Shown in pieces: positions 1 through 5,803 of a stretch of 6,236 nucleotides of DNA. The position numbers and the translations under genes are program-made. Under the pieces are notes generated by a model. That model saw nothing but the letters and a program-made list of their open reading frames with translations. It was not told the origin of the DNA and ran no database searches. Positions within the stretch are counted from its first letter, which is position 1. Each line of letters opens with the position of its first letter. This DNA comes from Lachnospiraceae bacterium (GTDB lineage Bacteria > Bacillota > Clostridia > Lachnospirales > Lachnospiraceae), in assembly GCA_021199395.1 (NCBI GenBank), contig JAJQIE010000166.1, forward strand, positions 1 to 6,236, given 5' to 3'.

Positions 1-1501
1 TAGTACGATTTCCTCCGTTTGGCTCAATACCATGAATGACACTGTTTTCTATTACAGGCTGCATCAGCATTTTAAAAACACAGCACCCCATTGCGGACGG
101 CTCGATCTCATATTCCACCCGAAAGCTGTCCCCAAATCGATATTTCAGTATAATCAGGTATTGTGCAATCGTGTTCAGTTCATCCTGCAGCAAAACCTCC
201 TGATCATCATTATCCAATACCTCCCGCAGGGTCACAATAAACGCGTCGATCATTTTTTCCGCTTTTTCATCTTCCTCCAGAGCTACCATGCATTTGATGG
301 AAAACAGAGTATTATACATGAAATGCGGATTGATCTGCATCCGCAGCGATTTCAGTTCCGCGTTTCTTTTCAGTTTTTCCTCTTCTTTGATATCCTGTAT
401 TAAATCCGAGATTCGAGCAGTCATTTCCTCTGACATCCGGTTGATATCGCTGATTTCCTTCCATCCTCTGTCAGTGTCAAATTTTGTTTCAAATTTTCCC
501 TGACTGACCTGCCTAAGCTTCTCCGAGAGCTCCACGATTGGCTTTGTCGTCATTTTTACCAGAAATATCCCCATGATGACCGCTACAATACTGATTCCGA
601 GTACCACCGGCAGGACTGCTTTTTGTAAATCCAGTGCTGACAGAAGAATGTTGCTCATAGGCATCTCTTCAATGTAGTACCAGCCATATTCAGAGTCCAT
701 ATATCGCGACATAATATAATCGGTTCCATCCTTGTTGATCACCGTATAGGTCTCTTCCTCATCCATTTCCATAAGTACATCAAAAAAGCTGTACTGCTGC
801 CCGATATATGACGTTCGATCTTCAGAAATGATTTTTCCGGTCTGATCAACAATATAGATATGATTATTCTCATTGATCATATCGCTGTAGGTGTCAAAAA
901 TAGATTCCTCTGAAACGCTGATCAGCAACGTTCCTTTTTTCTCTCCCTCAATATATACATTTTTCGCCAGCGATACATAAAATTCCCCGCCGTCGATCTC
1001 CGTATGCGTTCGAGTCCAGAAAAAAACATCCTCCCCGTCTGGTATCTCCAGAAACCATTTTTTCTGTCGGATACTTGCATAGTCATATACTTCATACTCA
1101 TGGCCCGTGACAAACACGAGGCCGTTATTTCCCACTACAATTGTGTGAACAGGTACGTCAATCACATTCATCGCATTCTTGTATGTCAGCTCCAGCGCAT
1201 TCACATTCGCCCGAAGCATACTGATATCACTTTCACCCACAACTGATTTTTCCAGAACATAGCTGATAATCGAACTGTCATAAAGAATTGACAGGCCTTC
1301 CATTCCTTTTTGGATCAGGGACGTCCTGGAGGAAATCTGCTGGAGGACATCCGCTCTTGAGGCCGCCACACGATTTGTTATCGACTGCTGATAATAATAA
1401 AAAGTGGCGGAAAATATGCCAAAAATTGAGCACAAAATAATAATCACAAACAAAACCAGCAGTCCTGTCTGAAATCTTATTTTCTGCAAAATCCTTCTCA
1501 T
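1..1501 (-). CDS. YesM-family sensor histidine kinase (C-terminus cut by window edge)
   Basis: Membrane sensor kinase of a two-component system. I translated the minus strand by hand: the frame is open for 500 codons from an ATG at 1501 and runs off the window. Residues 12-34 form the first membrane segment. Residues 35-294 form an extracellular region, probably a double-Cache ligand sensor, with WFLEIPDGEDVFFW near 149-162. Residues 295-315 form the second membrane segment, and about 316-370 a HAMP linker (TTKPIVELSEKL). The His_kinase motif LRMQINPHFMYNTLF has phospho-acceptor His393. The ATPase N box is QPVIENSVIHGI with Asn486. The glycine boxes, roughly the last 80-100 residues of this family, lie outside. 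AAAGGCGG ends 5 nt before the start. The gene follows the epimerase by 21 nt, so the two are probably co-transcribed. YesM kinases usually pair with an AraC-type YesN regulator and control nearby sugar transport genes; the partner is not visible here. Confidence 0.95.
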   Translation of the reverse strand, partial: MRRILQKIRFQTGLLVLFVIIILCSIFGIFSATFYYYQQSITNRVAASRADVLQQISSRTSLIQKGMEGLSILYDSSIISYVLEKSVVGESDISMLRANVNALELTYKNAMNVIDVPVHTIVVGNNGLVFVTGHEYEVYDYASIRQKKWFLEIPDGEDVFFWTRTHTEIDGGEFYVSLAKNVYIEGEKKGTLLISVSEESIFDTYSDMINENNHIYIVDQTGKIISEDRTSYIGQQYSFFDVLMEMDEEETYTVINKDGTDYIMSRYMDSEYGWYYIEEMPMSNILLSALDLQKAVLPVVLGISIVAVIMGIFLVKMTTKPIVELSEKLRQVSQGKFETKFDTDRGWKEISDINRMSEEMTARISDLIQDIKEEEKLKRNAELKSLRMQINPHFMYNTLFSIKCMVALEEDEKAEKMIDAFIVTLREVLDNDDQEVLLQDELNTIAQYLIILKYRFGDSFRVEYEIEPSAMGCCVFKMLMQPVIENSVIHGIEPNGGNRT

Positions 1502-1506
1502 ATTAT

Positions 1507-1517
1507 CCGCCTTTCCT
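1507..1517 (-). promoter_or_regulatory. Ribosome binding site of the sensor kinase
   Basis: Read on the minus strand, AGGAAAGGCGG ends 5 nt before the ATG at 1501. It lies in the 21-nt gap after the epimerase stop codon. It supports the kinase start, which is followed directly by a short basic stretch and the first membrane segment. Confidence 0.75.
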
Positions 1518-1522
1518 GTAAT

Positions 1523-2380
1523 TTACGCTAGCGCATCCAGGTGAGACCTGATAAAACGATATCCCTTTTTACACAGGATGTCCGCGGGATCCTCGGAATC
1601 GTTCCATAAGTGCAACGCTGGTATCATGGACGGAGTCGTTCCACCCGTAAATGCTTCAATCGTCAAATATCCCTCATATCCGGCATCCGCCAGGCTTGAG
1701 AAAAAGTTCTCAGGCACTGCATGACCAGCTCCTGGCGTCCCTCTTGTACTCTCTGAGACATGTACATGCTTCAGGTATGGCATTGCTGATGCATAAGCCT
1801 TTGCAACGTCATATTCCTCAATATTTCCATGATTGGTGTCGCCAAGAATACCTACATTCGGAAGCCCAAGCTCCTCTACGAACCTTCTGGTATCCGCGAT
1901 GGTATTCACAAAGTACATTTCAAAACGATTCAGTGGCTCCAGTGCAATATCCACGCCTTTATCCGCCGCAATACGAAATGCTCTTCCCAATACATCAAGA
2001 GCCCAGTCCCATTCCTGCTGCGTCCTGCGTTTCCCAGACATTCTGCCAAGCCCCTGGAAAAATGGTCCGCTCAGCAAATGCGCCCCAAGCGCGATTGTTC
2101 TATCGCACCAGTCACTCAGATATGTGATTGAAGCCTCCCGCAGAGCCGGATCCTCGCTAATCGGGTCACACTCTGCCGGATTCATAGTACATACAGCTGT
2201 ACGTTCAAGTCCAAGCTCATCGCACAGCTTCGAGAACCTGTGGATATCCTCCATATCCATCATGGCAACAGGAAACTCTGCCGCGTCAAATCCTGTTTCT
2301 TTTATATAGCGCACAATCTTCTCATGCTCATCAAACCTTGGACAATCTGTCCACAGGAATAAATTCATGCCGATTTTCAT
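1523..2380 (-). CDS. Sugar phosphate isomerase/epimerase, ketose 3-epimerase type (AP_endonuc_2 TIM barrel)
   Basis: Cytoplasmic TIM-barrel protein of 285 residues, the usual length for D-tagatose/D-allulose 3-epimerases. It starts MKIGMNLFLWTD, the typical first strand. All four metal ligands of the family can be placed: E148 in LEPLNRFE, D181 in GDTNHGNIEE, H207 in KHVHVSES, and E242 in TIEAFTG. R213 in the STRGTPGAGH loop matches the substrate-binding Arg of allulose 3-epimerase. Catalysis in the family is metal-dependent proton transfer at C3 of a ketose, or at the carbon beside a keto group. Two ATGs lie upstream in frame (2416 and 2389). I chose 2380 because AAAGGA ends 10 nt before it, while it lies only 1 nt from 2389. 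It is the first gene after the internal promoter and precedes the sensor kinase. The exact substrate is unknown. A 3-keto-glycoside lyase/isomerase role like DgpC-type proteins is an alternative. Confidence 0.92.
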   Translation of the reverse strand: MKIGMNLFLWTDCPRFDEHEKIVRYIKETGFDAAEFPVAMMDMEDIHRFSKLCDELGLERTAVCTMNPAECDPISEDPALREASITYLSDWCDRTIALGAHLLSGPFFQGLGRMSGKRRTQQEWDWALDVLGRAFRIAADKGVDIALEPLNRFEMYFVNTIADTRRFVEELGLPNVGILGDTNHGNIEEYDVAKAYASAMPYLKHVHVSESTRGTPGAGHAVPENFFSSLADAGYEGYLTIEAFTGGTTPSMIPALHLWNDSEDPADILCKKGYRFIRSHLDALA

Positions 2381-2390
2381 TCTTATCATT

Positions 2391-2396
2391 TCCTTT
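2391..2396 (-). promoter_or_regulatory. Ribosome binding site that decides the epimerase start
   Basis: AAAGGA on the minus strand ends 10 nt before the ATG at 2380 and only 1 nt before the ATG at 2389. Spacing therefore favours 2380, as does the family-typical N-terminus MKIGMNLFLW. The first ATG of the open frame (2416) lies upstream of this site and would add a non-conserved, basic N-terminal tail. Confidence 0.65.
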
Positions 2397-2444
2397 CTTT
2401 TTGCTGCTAACACCACTTATACGTTTTATTCAAAGAATACAGAA

Positions 2445-2485
2445 TCCTTCGACCCCAGCATCTATATGATGTCGGGGTCAAAGGA
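2445..2485 (-). other. 18-bp stem-loop in the epimerase leader
   Basis: Inverted repeat with arms 2445-2462 and 2468-2485 and a 5-nt loop. Read as minus-strand RNA, the arms TCCTTTGACCCCGACATC and GATGCTGGGGTCGAAGGA pair at 17 of 18 positions. Two of those are G-U wobbles and the one mismatch is A-C. As plus-strand RNA the two wobble positions become C-A and A-C mismatches, which suggests the minus-strand transcript is the functional one. The following sequence (TTCTGTATTCTTTG) is only loosely U-rich, so it is not a classic intrinsic terminator. It could be a weak terminator/attenuator, an mRNA-stabilising hairpin, or a copy of a dispersed palindromic repeat. Confidence 0.7.
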
Positions 2486-2520
2486 GCTTACATGAAATGT
2501 ATCTGCGGATTTCCCCGCTC
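2484..2520 (-). promoter_or_regulatory. Possible three-way-junction RNA fold in the leader
   Basis: In minus-strand RNA, GAGC (2520-2517) pairs with GCTC (2487-2484). This closing helix holds two small hairpins: CGGG-GAAA-TCCG, with a GNRA-type tetraloop and one G-U pair, and TACAT-TTC-ATGTA, with five pairs. The closing helix can extend past one mismatch by AAA/TTT, into the base of the long stem-loop at 2445-2485. The two structures therefore compete at that edge. The helices are short and no known riboswitch is recognised, so this is a candidate only. Confidence 0.3.
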
Positions 2521-2608
2521 ATTTTAACAGAAAAAACGGACAGAAGGGTTACACAGCTCTCATTTTTATAATATATGACATGAAAACCGAATATATTGCC
2601 GTACCTCC

Positions 2609-2637
2609 ATTATACTATGGAAATCGCAAAATGTCTT
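2609..2637 (-). promoter_or_regulatory. Sigma-A-type promoter for the epimerase-kinase unit
   Basis: On the minus strand a perfect -10 TATAAT lies at 2614-2609. A -35 AAGACA (2637-2632; 4 of 6 to TTGACA, keeping GACA) lies upstream with the ideal 17-nt spacer. It sits 22 nt after the oxidoreductase stop. Transcription would start near 2602, giving a leader of about 220 nt before the epimerase ATG. This promoter would let the epimerase and sensor kinase be expressed apart from the transporter genes. The -35 is weak, so an activator may help. Confidence 0.6.
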
Positions 2638-2659
2638 TCATTTTCAACAATATATTCCA

Positions 2660-3772
2660 TCAGAACTGGGTAAATTCCGGCATAGTAATAATTTCTCCGC
2701 CTTTCATCGCCGATTCATGTGCCAGAATACCGGCTACATTCCAGTTCGCAGCTACCGTCGAATTTACATGTGCGGGTCTTCCCTCCTGGATTGCGGAGAT
2801 GAATTCCTGCACCATATGTGGATGAGATCCGCCATGACCACTGCCCTGAATAAAGGATACATGGCTCTCATCAATAATCTGCTCCTTTAACGTAAATTTC
2901 GCGATCTCAGGAGCCAGCATATCATCCGTATCCGGCACTGTAACATGCTCCGCATCCTCAAATCCAGTATAAACAACCGGACCTTCCCCAACGCACTGCT
3001 CCCACTCAAAGGACTTTTTGGAACCGTAAAAATCAAAGCTCTCACGGTACTGACGAATTGTATCAAAAAGTGTACGGGTTACTTCTCCTGCCACGTCGCT
3101 GTCCGCAAATGTAAGCTGTACCGACTCAGCCGCAAAGGGTGAATTATACTGCTTTGCATATTCATCACGAATCGTACCGGAGCCGATGCAGCGAACTGTC
3201 TTAATCGGGTTCTGCAAAATCTCAGATAGCGGCGCGATCGCATGGGTCGGGTAATGCATTGGCGGCATACCATACCAGTAGGACGGCCATCCCGGAAGCC
3301 CCATATTCTGCTGATGAGAGCCTCTCAAAAACTGCAGACGGCCTACCTCACCATTTTCATACATCTTTTTAAAGTATAAAAATTCTCTGGTGTAAACGGA
3401 GGTTTCCATCAGCATATAAACTTTCCCTGTCTCTTTCTCCAGCCTGCAGATTTCTTCACACTCCTCTACTGTCATACCCATCGGCACGGTCGAAGCCACA
3501 TGCTTTCCAGCCTTCAGGGCCTTTACTACGAAATCCTTGTGTGAGCGCAGATCCGTTGTAATATGTACAGCGTCAATCTCATCATCCTTCAACAGCTCAT
3601 CATAATCAGTATAGCGTTTCTCGATCCCCTGAGAATCCGCGAATTCATTCAGGAGCTTCTCATTTCTTCTGCAGACCGCTACACACTCGGAATTGTGGTA
3701 TGCCTTATAAATCGGCACAAACTCCCCTCCGAAGCCTAACCCTACTACTGCTACTCTTACTTTTTCTGCCAT
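2660..3772 (-). CDS. Gfo/Idh/MocA-family protein, GH109-like NAD-dependent glycosidase or oxidoreductase
   Basis: Cytoplasmic NAD(P)-binding protein of 370 residues. The Rossmann fold starts VRVAVVGLGFGG (Gly11, 13, 15, 16). The α/β C-terminal domain runs from about residue 125 to the end. Typical dehydrogenases of this fold have an EKP motif and a Asp-x-x-x-His pair. Here EKP is replaced by STVP (94-97, Val96 at the Lys place), and the second motif is MHYPTHAIAPL (172-182: His173, His177). METSVY (122-127), YPTH, and the tail GHGGSHPHMVQEF...MPEF resemble GH109 enzymes. Those cleave glycosides through transient C3 oxidation and elimination with bound NAD. I therefore infer either a glycosidase of that kind or a sugar dehydrogenase of a divergent branch. 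GGAGG 8 nt before the ATG at 3772 fixes the start; the ATG at 3787 overlaps that site. It follows permease 2 by 50 nt across a stem-loop. Confidence 0.9.
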   Translation of the reverse strand: MAEKVRVAVVGLGFGGEFVPIYKAYHNSECVAVCRRNEKLLNEFADSQGIEKRYTDYDELLKDDEIDAVHITTDLRSHKDFVVKALKAGKHVASTVPMGMTVEECEEICRLEKETGKVYMLMETSVYTREFLYFKKMYENGEVGRLQFLRGSHQQNMGLPGWPSYWYGMPPMHYPTHAIAPLSEILQNPIKTVRCIGSGTIRDEYAKQYNSPFAAESVQLTFADSDVAGEVTRTLFDTIRQYRESFDFYGSKKSFEWEQCVGEGPVVYTGFEDAEHVTVPDTDDMLAPEIAKFTLKEQIIDESHVSFIQGSGHGGSHPHMVQEFISAIQEGRPAHVNSTVAANWNVAGILAHESAMKGGEIITMPEFTQF

Positions 3773-3780
3773 TTCTTTGT

Positions 3781-3785
3781 CCTCC
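3781..3785 (-). promoter_or_regulatory. Ribosome binding site that decides the oxidoreductase start
   Basis: GGAGG on the minus strand ends 8 nt before the ATG at 3772. The open frame has an earlier ATG at 3787, but this overlaps the ribosome site itself and would add MEDKE before MAEKVRVAVVG. The start at 3772 is clearly preferred. Confidence 0.85.
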
Positions 3786-3795
3786 ATTTTATATT

Positions 3796-3826
3796 ATAAG
3801 AAAACGGCATCTGACCGTTTTCTTAT
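3796..3826 (-). terminator. Stem-loop at the permease/oxidoreductase junction, possible partial terminator
   Basis: Perfect 12-bp inverted repeat ATAAGAAAACGG / CCGTTTTCTTAT with a 7-nt loop. On the minus strand it begins at the stop codon of permease 2, so the TAA lies in the first arm. The GC core is short (CGG/CCG), flanked by an A-run and a U-run as in many bidirectional intrinsic terminators. It ends only 10 nt before the ribosome site of the next gene. It may act as a leaky terminator or an mRNA end-protecting hairpin that sets lower or separate expression of the oxidoreductase. Full termination would leave that gene needing its own promoter, and I see none that is convincing. Confidence 0.55.
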
Positions 3827-4818
3827 TGAGTTACTTTTTTCCCTGAACTGTTCGTAAGCATGCAGGAAATCACCACAAACACCAACAGCACAATTCCTTT
3901 TACCGAGTCCTGAGAATATACATCCAGGTTGCACAGGTTCATAATATTATCCAGAGACGCCATAATAAACGCGCCTACAAAGGTACCATATACGTTTCCT
4001 TCCCCGCCCTTCAGGCTTGTGCCGCCTACAATCACAGCCGCTACAGAAGAAATCATATAGTCGGAAGTAGAACTCGCATTACAGAACTGGAGACGAAACT
4101 CTACGGTCAGCGCAGCAAGACCACAGAAAAATCCGCTCAACGCGTAAACCATAAATTTTACATGATCTGTTTTAATTCCGGACATTCTGGCTGCCAGCTC
4201 TGTACCTCCCGTCTGGTAAATATTTTTTCCAAAACGTGTGTATGCCAGCACAAGGATAATAATGACCGAGGCGGCAATCCACAGAGCCGTAGGGAAGAGC
4301 CGTCCGGCAAGACCATCCAGATGCCATGCCTCTACCATCCATGTAACCTGCTTTCCAAACTGCAGATTCTGTGACTTGCTAAGTACCAGCGCTAAAGATG
4401 TGAAAAACATCTGTGTACCCAGCGTCAGCATAAACGGCGGAATTTTTGATTTTGCAACGATGATGCCATTGACAGCCCCACACGCGGTCGTTGCCAGCAG
4501 CATAAGCAGAATAACCAGGAAAGGATGAAGAGACGTATACTGCAGAAGCATTGCCGTCACACAAAACCCGACCGAAGTAATACCGCCTACGCTCAAATCC
4601 ATACCACCTGTTAAAATTACCAGCATCTGGCCCAACGCGATAATGCCGATCGCAGCAGCTCTTTCTCCGACATTTATCATATTGCTGCTGCGGAAATACA
4701 GTCCCCCGCTGGCGATTGTCGCAAACACAATCAAAATCAACGCCGTGAGGATTACCGAATATTTTTTGAGGTATTCAAAACCTGTCAGTTTTACTTTACC
4801 ATTTGCAGCACTATTCAT
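3823..4818 (-). CDS. Sugar ABC transporter permease, RbsC type (second of two)
   Basis: Inner-membrane permease of 331 residues, the usual length for the BPD_transp_2 (CUT2) family. It has repeated hydrophobic segments (for example about 22-40, 53-70, 98-118, 176-193, 222-240 and 306-322). The family motif TGGMDLSVG is at 70-78. The cytoplasmic ATPase-contact region around 194-218 contains GGTELAARMSGIK. The conserved late loop is GGTSLKGGEG (265-274). It should form the membrane channel with the neighbouring permease. The ATG lies 1 nt after that gene's stop (TGAGATG), so the pair is translationally coupled. Its ribosome site AAAGGAG (4835-4829) lies inside the previous reading frame, 10 nt from the start. 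Substrate class is a sugar or sugar-like molecule; the sequence alone does not say which. Confidence 0.95.
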   Translation of the reverse strand: MNSAANGKVKLTGFEYLKKYSVILTALILIVFATIASGGLYFRSSNMINVGERAAAIGIIALGQMLVILTGGMDLSVGGITSVGFCVTAMLLQYTSLHPFLVILLMLLATTACGAVNGIIVAKSKIPPFMLTLGTQMFFTSLALVLSKSQNLQFGKQVTWMVEAWHLDGLAGRLFPTALWIAASVIIILVLAYTRFGKNIYQTGGTELAARMSGIKTDHVKFMVYALSGFFCGLAALTVEFRLQFCNASSTSDYMISSVAAVIVGGTSLKGGEGNVYGTFVGAFIMASLDNIMNLCNLDVYSQDSVKGIVLLVFVVISCMLTNSSGKKVTQ

Positions 4819-4819
4819 C

Positions 4820-5785
4820 TCAGTTTTTCTCCTTTCTCAGGGAATTAAAGAAAAGCACCAAGACAAGAATAGACCCTACAATCATGCCCTCTATAAATCC
4901 CGAAATATTCGATAATCCCGTGAACACCACAATTTTTTTCAAGATTCGAAGAAAAATCACTCCAACGAATGCGTTTCTCAGCTTTCCTTCCCCGCCGTTC
5001 AGTGATATTCCGCCCATTACAACAGCCGCAATCGTGTATATTTCGTAATCTGTCGCAGCTGAGGCGTAACCCGAACTTAAATTTGCTGAAATCATCAAAC
5101 CTGCGATACCTGCAAACAAGCCGCAGATCACATAGGAGCGCAAAAGAACATGCTTCACCTTAATTCCGGAAATAAATGAAGCATAATAGCTGGACCCTAC
5201 CGCATAGGTTTCCCGGCCAAAGCGAAGCTTTTCCAGTATGTAGCTCAGCAAAAACAGCAAAGCAATTGTTATCAGAAACATCACCGGAACCCAGTTTCCA
5301 ATGTTATATATCAGTATTTTCCGAAAAGACCGGATGCTCAGAGCTATCGGAGCACCCTTTATCATACGGTTTGCGATACCTGTCGCGATCCAGGTGACAG
5401 CCAGAGTAACCACGAGAGGCGGAAGATTGAAATACGCCACCATAACACCGTTTAGAAGTCCGATCGCGGATGATGCCAGAAGCGCCAGCACAATCGCCAG
5501 GACTATAGTCGTACCATCGTTGCCTGTGTACCAGTATTTCATCGTATATGCTACCATAACGGTCGCCAGCCCTGCATTGGCCGCTACAGACAGATCAATT
5601 CCTCCGGTCAGAATAACAAATGACATTCCCATCGCTAAAAACGACATATACGATATTTCTACCAGCAGTCCACTGATATTCATTCGTGAGAGGAACGCAC
5701 TGTTAAAAACGCAGCAAAAAAGGAACATCGCAATCGTTATCAGTAAAAGTCCTTTCCCACTCAGGATTTTTTTTACTCTATCCAT
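4820..5785 (-). CDS. Sugar ABC transporter permease, RbsC type (first of two)
   Basis: Inner-membrane permease of 321 residues, BPD_transp_2 (CUT2) family. The N-terminal membrane segment covers about 12-30, followed by the motif TGGIDLSVA (60-68). The ATPase-contact region is around 188-212 (RFGRETYAVGSSYYASFISGIK), and the late loop GGISLNGGEG is at 258-267. The basic tail is SLRKEKN. Sequence details differ clearly from the next permease, so the two are distinct subunits rather than a recent copy, and probably form a heterodimer. The ribosome site AAAGGAGG (5803-5796) abuts the ATPase stop codon and ends 10 nt before the ATG at 5785. The spacing shows a tight operon: ATPase, this permease, then permease 2. 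Confidence 0.95.
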   Translation of the reverse strand: MDRVKKILSGKGLLLITIAMFLFCCVFNSAFLSRMNISGLLVEISYMSFLAMGMSFVILTGGIDLSVAANAGLATVMVAYTMKYWYTGNDGTTIVLAIVLALLASSAIGLLNGVMVAYFNLPPLVVTLAVTWIATGIANRMIKGAPIALSIRSFRKILIYNIGNWVPVMFLITIALLFLLSYILEKLRFGRETYAVGSSYYASFISGIKVKHVLLRSYVICGLFAGIAGLMISANLSSGYASAATDYEIYTIAAVVMGGISLNGGEGKLRNAFVGVIFLRILKKIVVFTGLSNISGFIEGMIVGSILVLVLFFNSLRKEKN

Positions 5786-5803
5786 CTTAGCTGTTCCTCC
5801 TTT

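Larger units (their letters stand above)
2381..2659 (-). other. Intergenic region and leader between oxidoreductase and epimerase
   Basis: The only long gene-free stretch in the window, 279 nt. Read on the minus strand it holds, in order: a promoter just after the oxidoreductase stop, an AT-rich section, a possible small branched RNA fold, a long stem-loop, and about 64 nt of spacer up to the epimerase start, including its ribosome site. I found no gene here. A 10-codon ATG frame (2581-2549) has no ribosome site at a useful distance. I see no match to a riboswitch class I know by sight. Confidence 0.7.

Noticed and set aside
922..1113. Minus-strand 63-codon open frame inside the sensor kinase
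   Set aside because: It is out of frame with the kinase, whose own frame I translated without a break from 1501 to the window edge.
1651..2309. Plus-strand open frames of 100-158 codons opposite the epimerase gene
   Set aside because: They mirror the codon pattern of the minus-strand gene, have no ribosome site, and encode low-complexity, non-family-like sequence. The epimerase has a full set of catalytic residues.
2549..2581. Ten-codon leader peptide (ATG to TAA) in the epimerase leader
   Set aside because: The only GGAGG upstream is more than 20 nt from this ATG, and the codons show no repeated regulatory amino acid. It is probably chance.
2590..2656. Two copies of AATATATT flanking the internal promoter (2590-2597 and 2649-2656)
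   Set aside because: They are eight AT-only bases in an AT-rich region with no longer shared context. This is expected by chance, though an AraC-type regulator site cannot be excluded.
2570..2660. Catabolite-repression (cre) operator near the internal promoter
   Set aside because: TGAAAACCG on the plus strand near 2581 resembles half a site, but the central CG is in the wrong place and the second half does not match.
3793..3798. TATAAT just before the oxidoreductase gene as a promoter
   Set aside because: The hexamer lies partly in the stem-loop. The sequence 17 nt upstream (AAAACG) is a poor -35, and the transcript would start within or beside the ribosome site.
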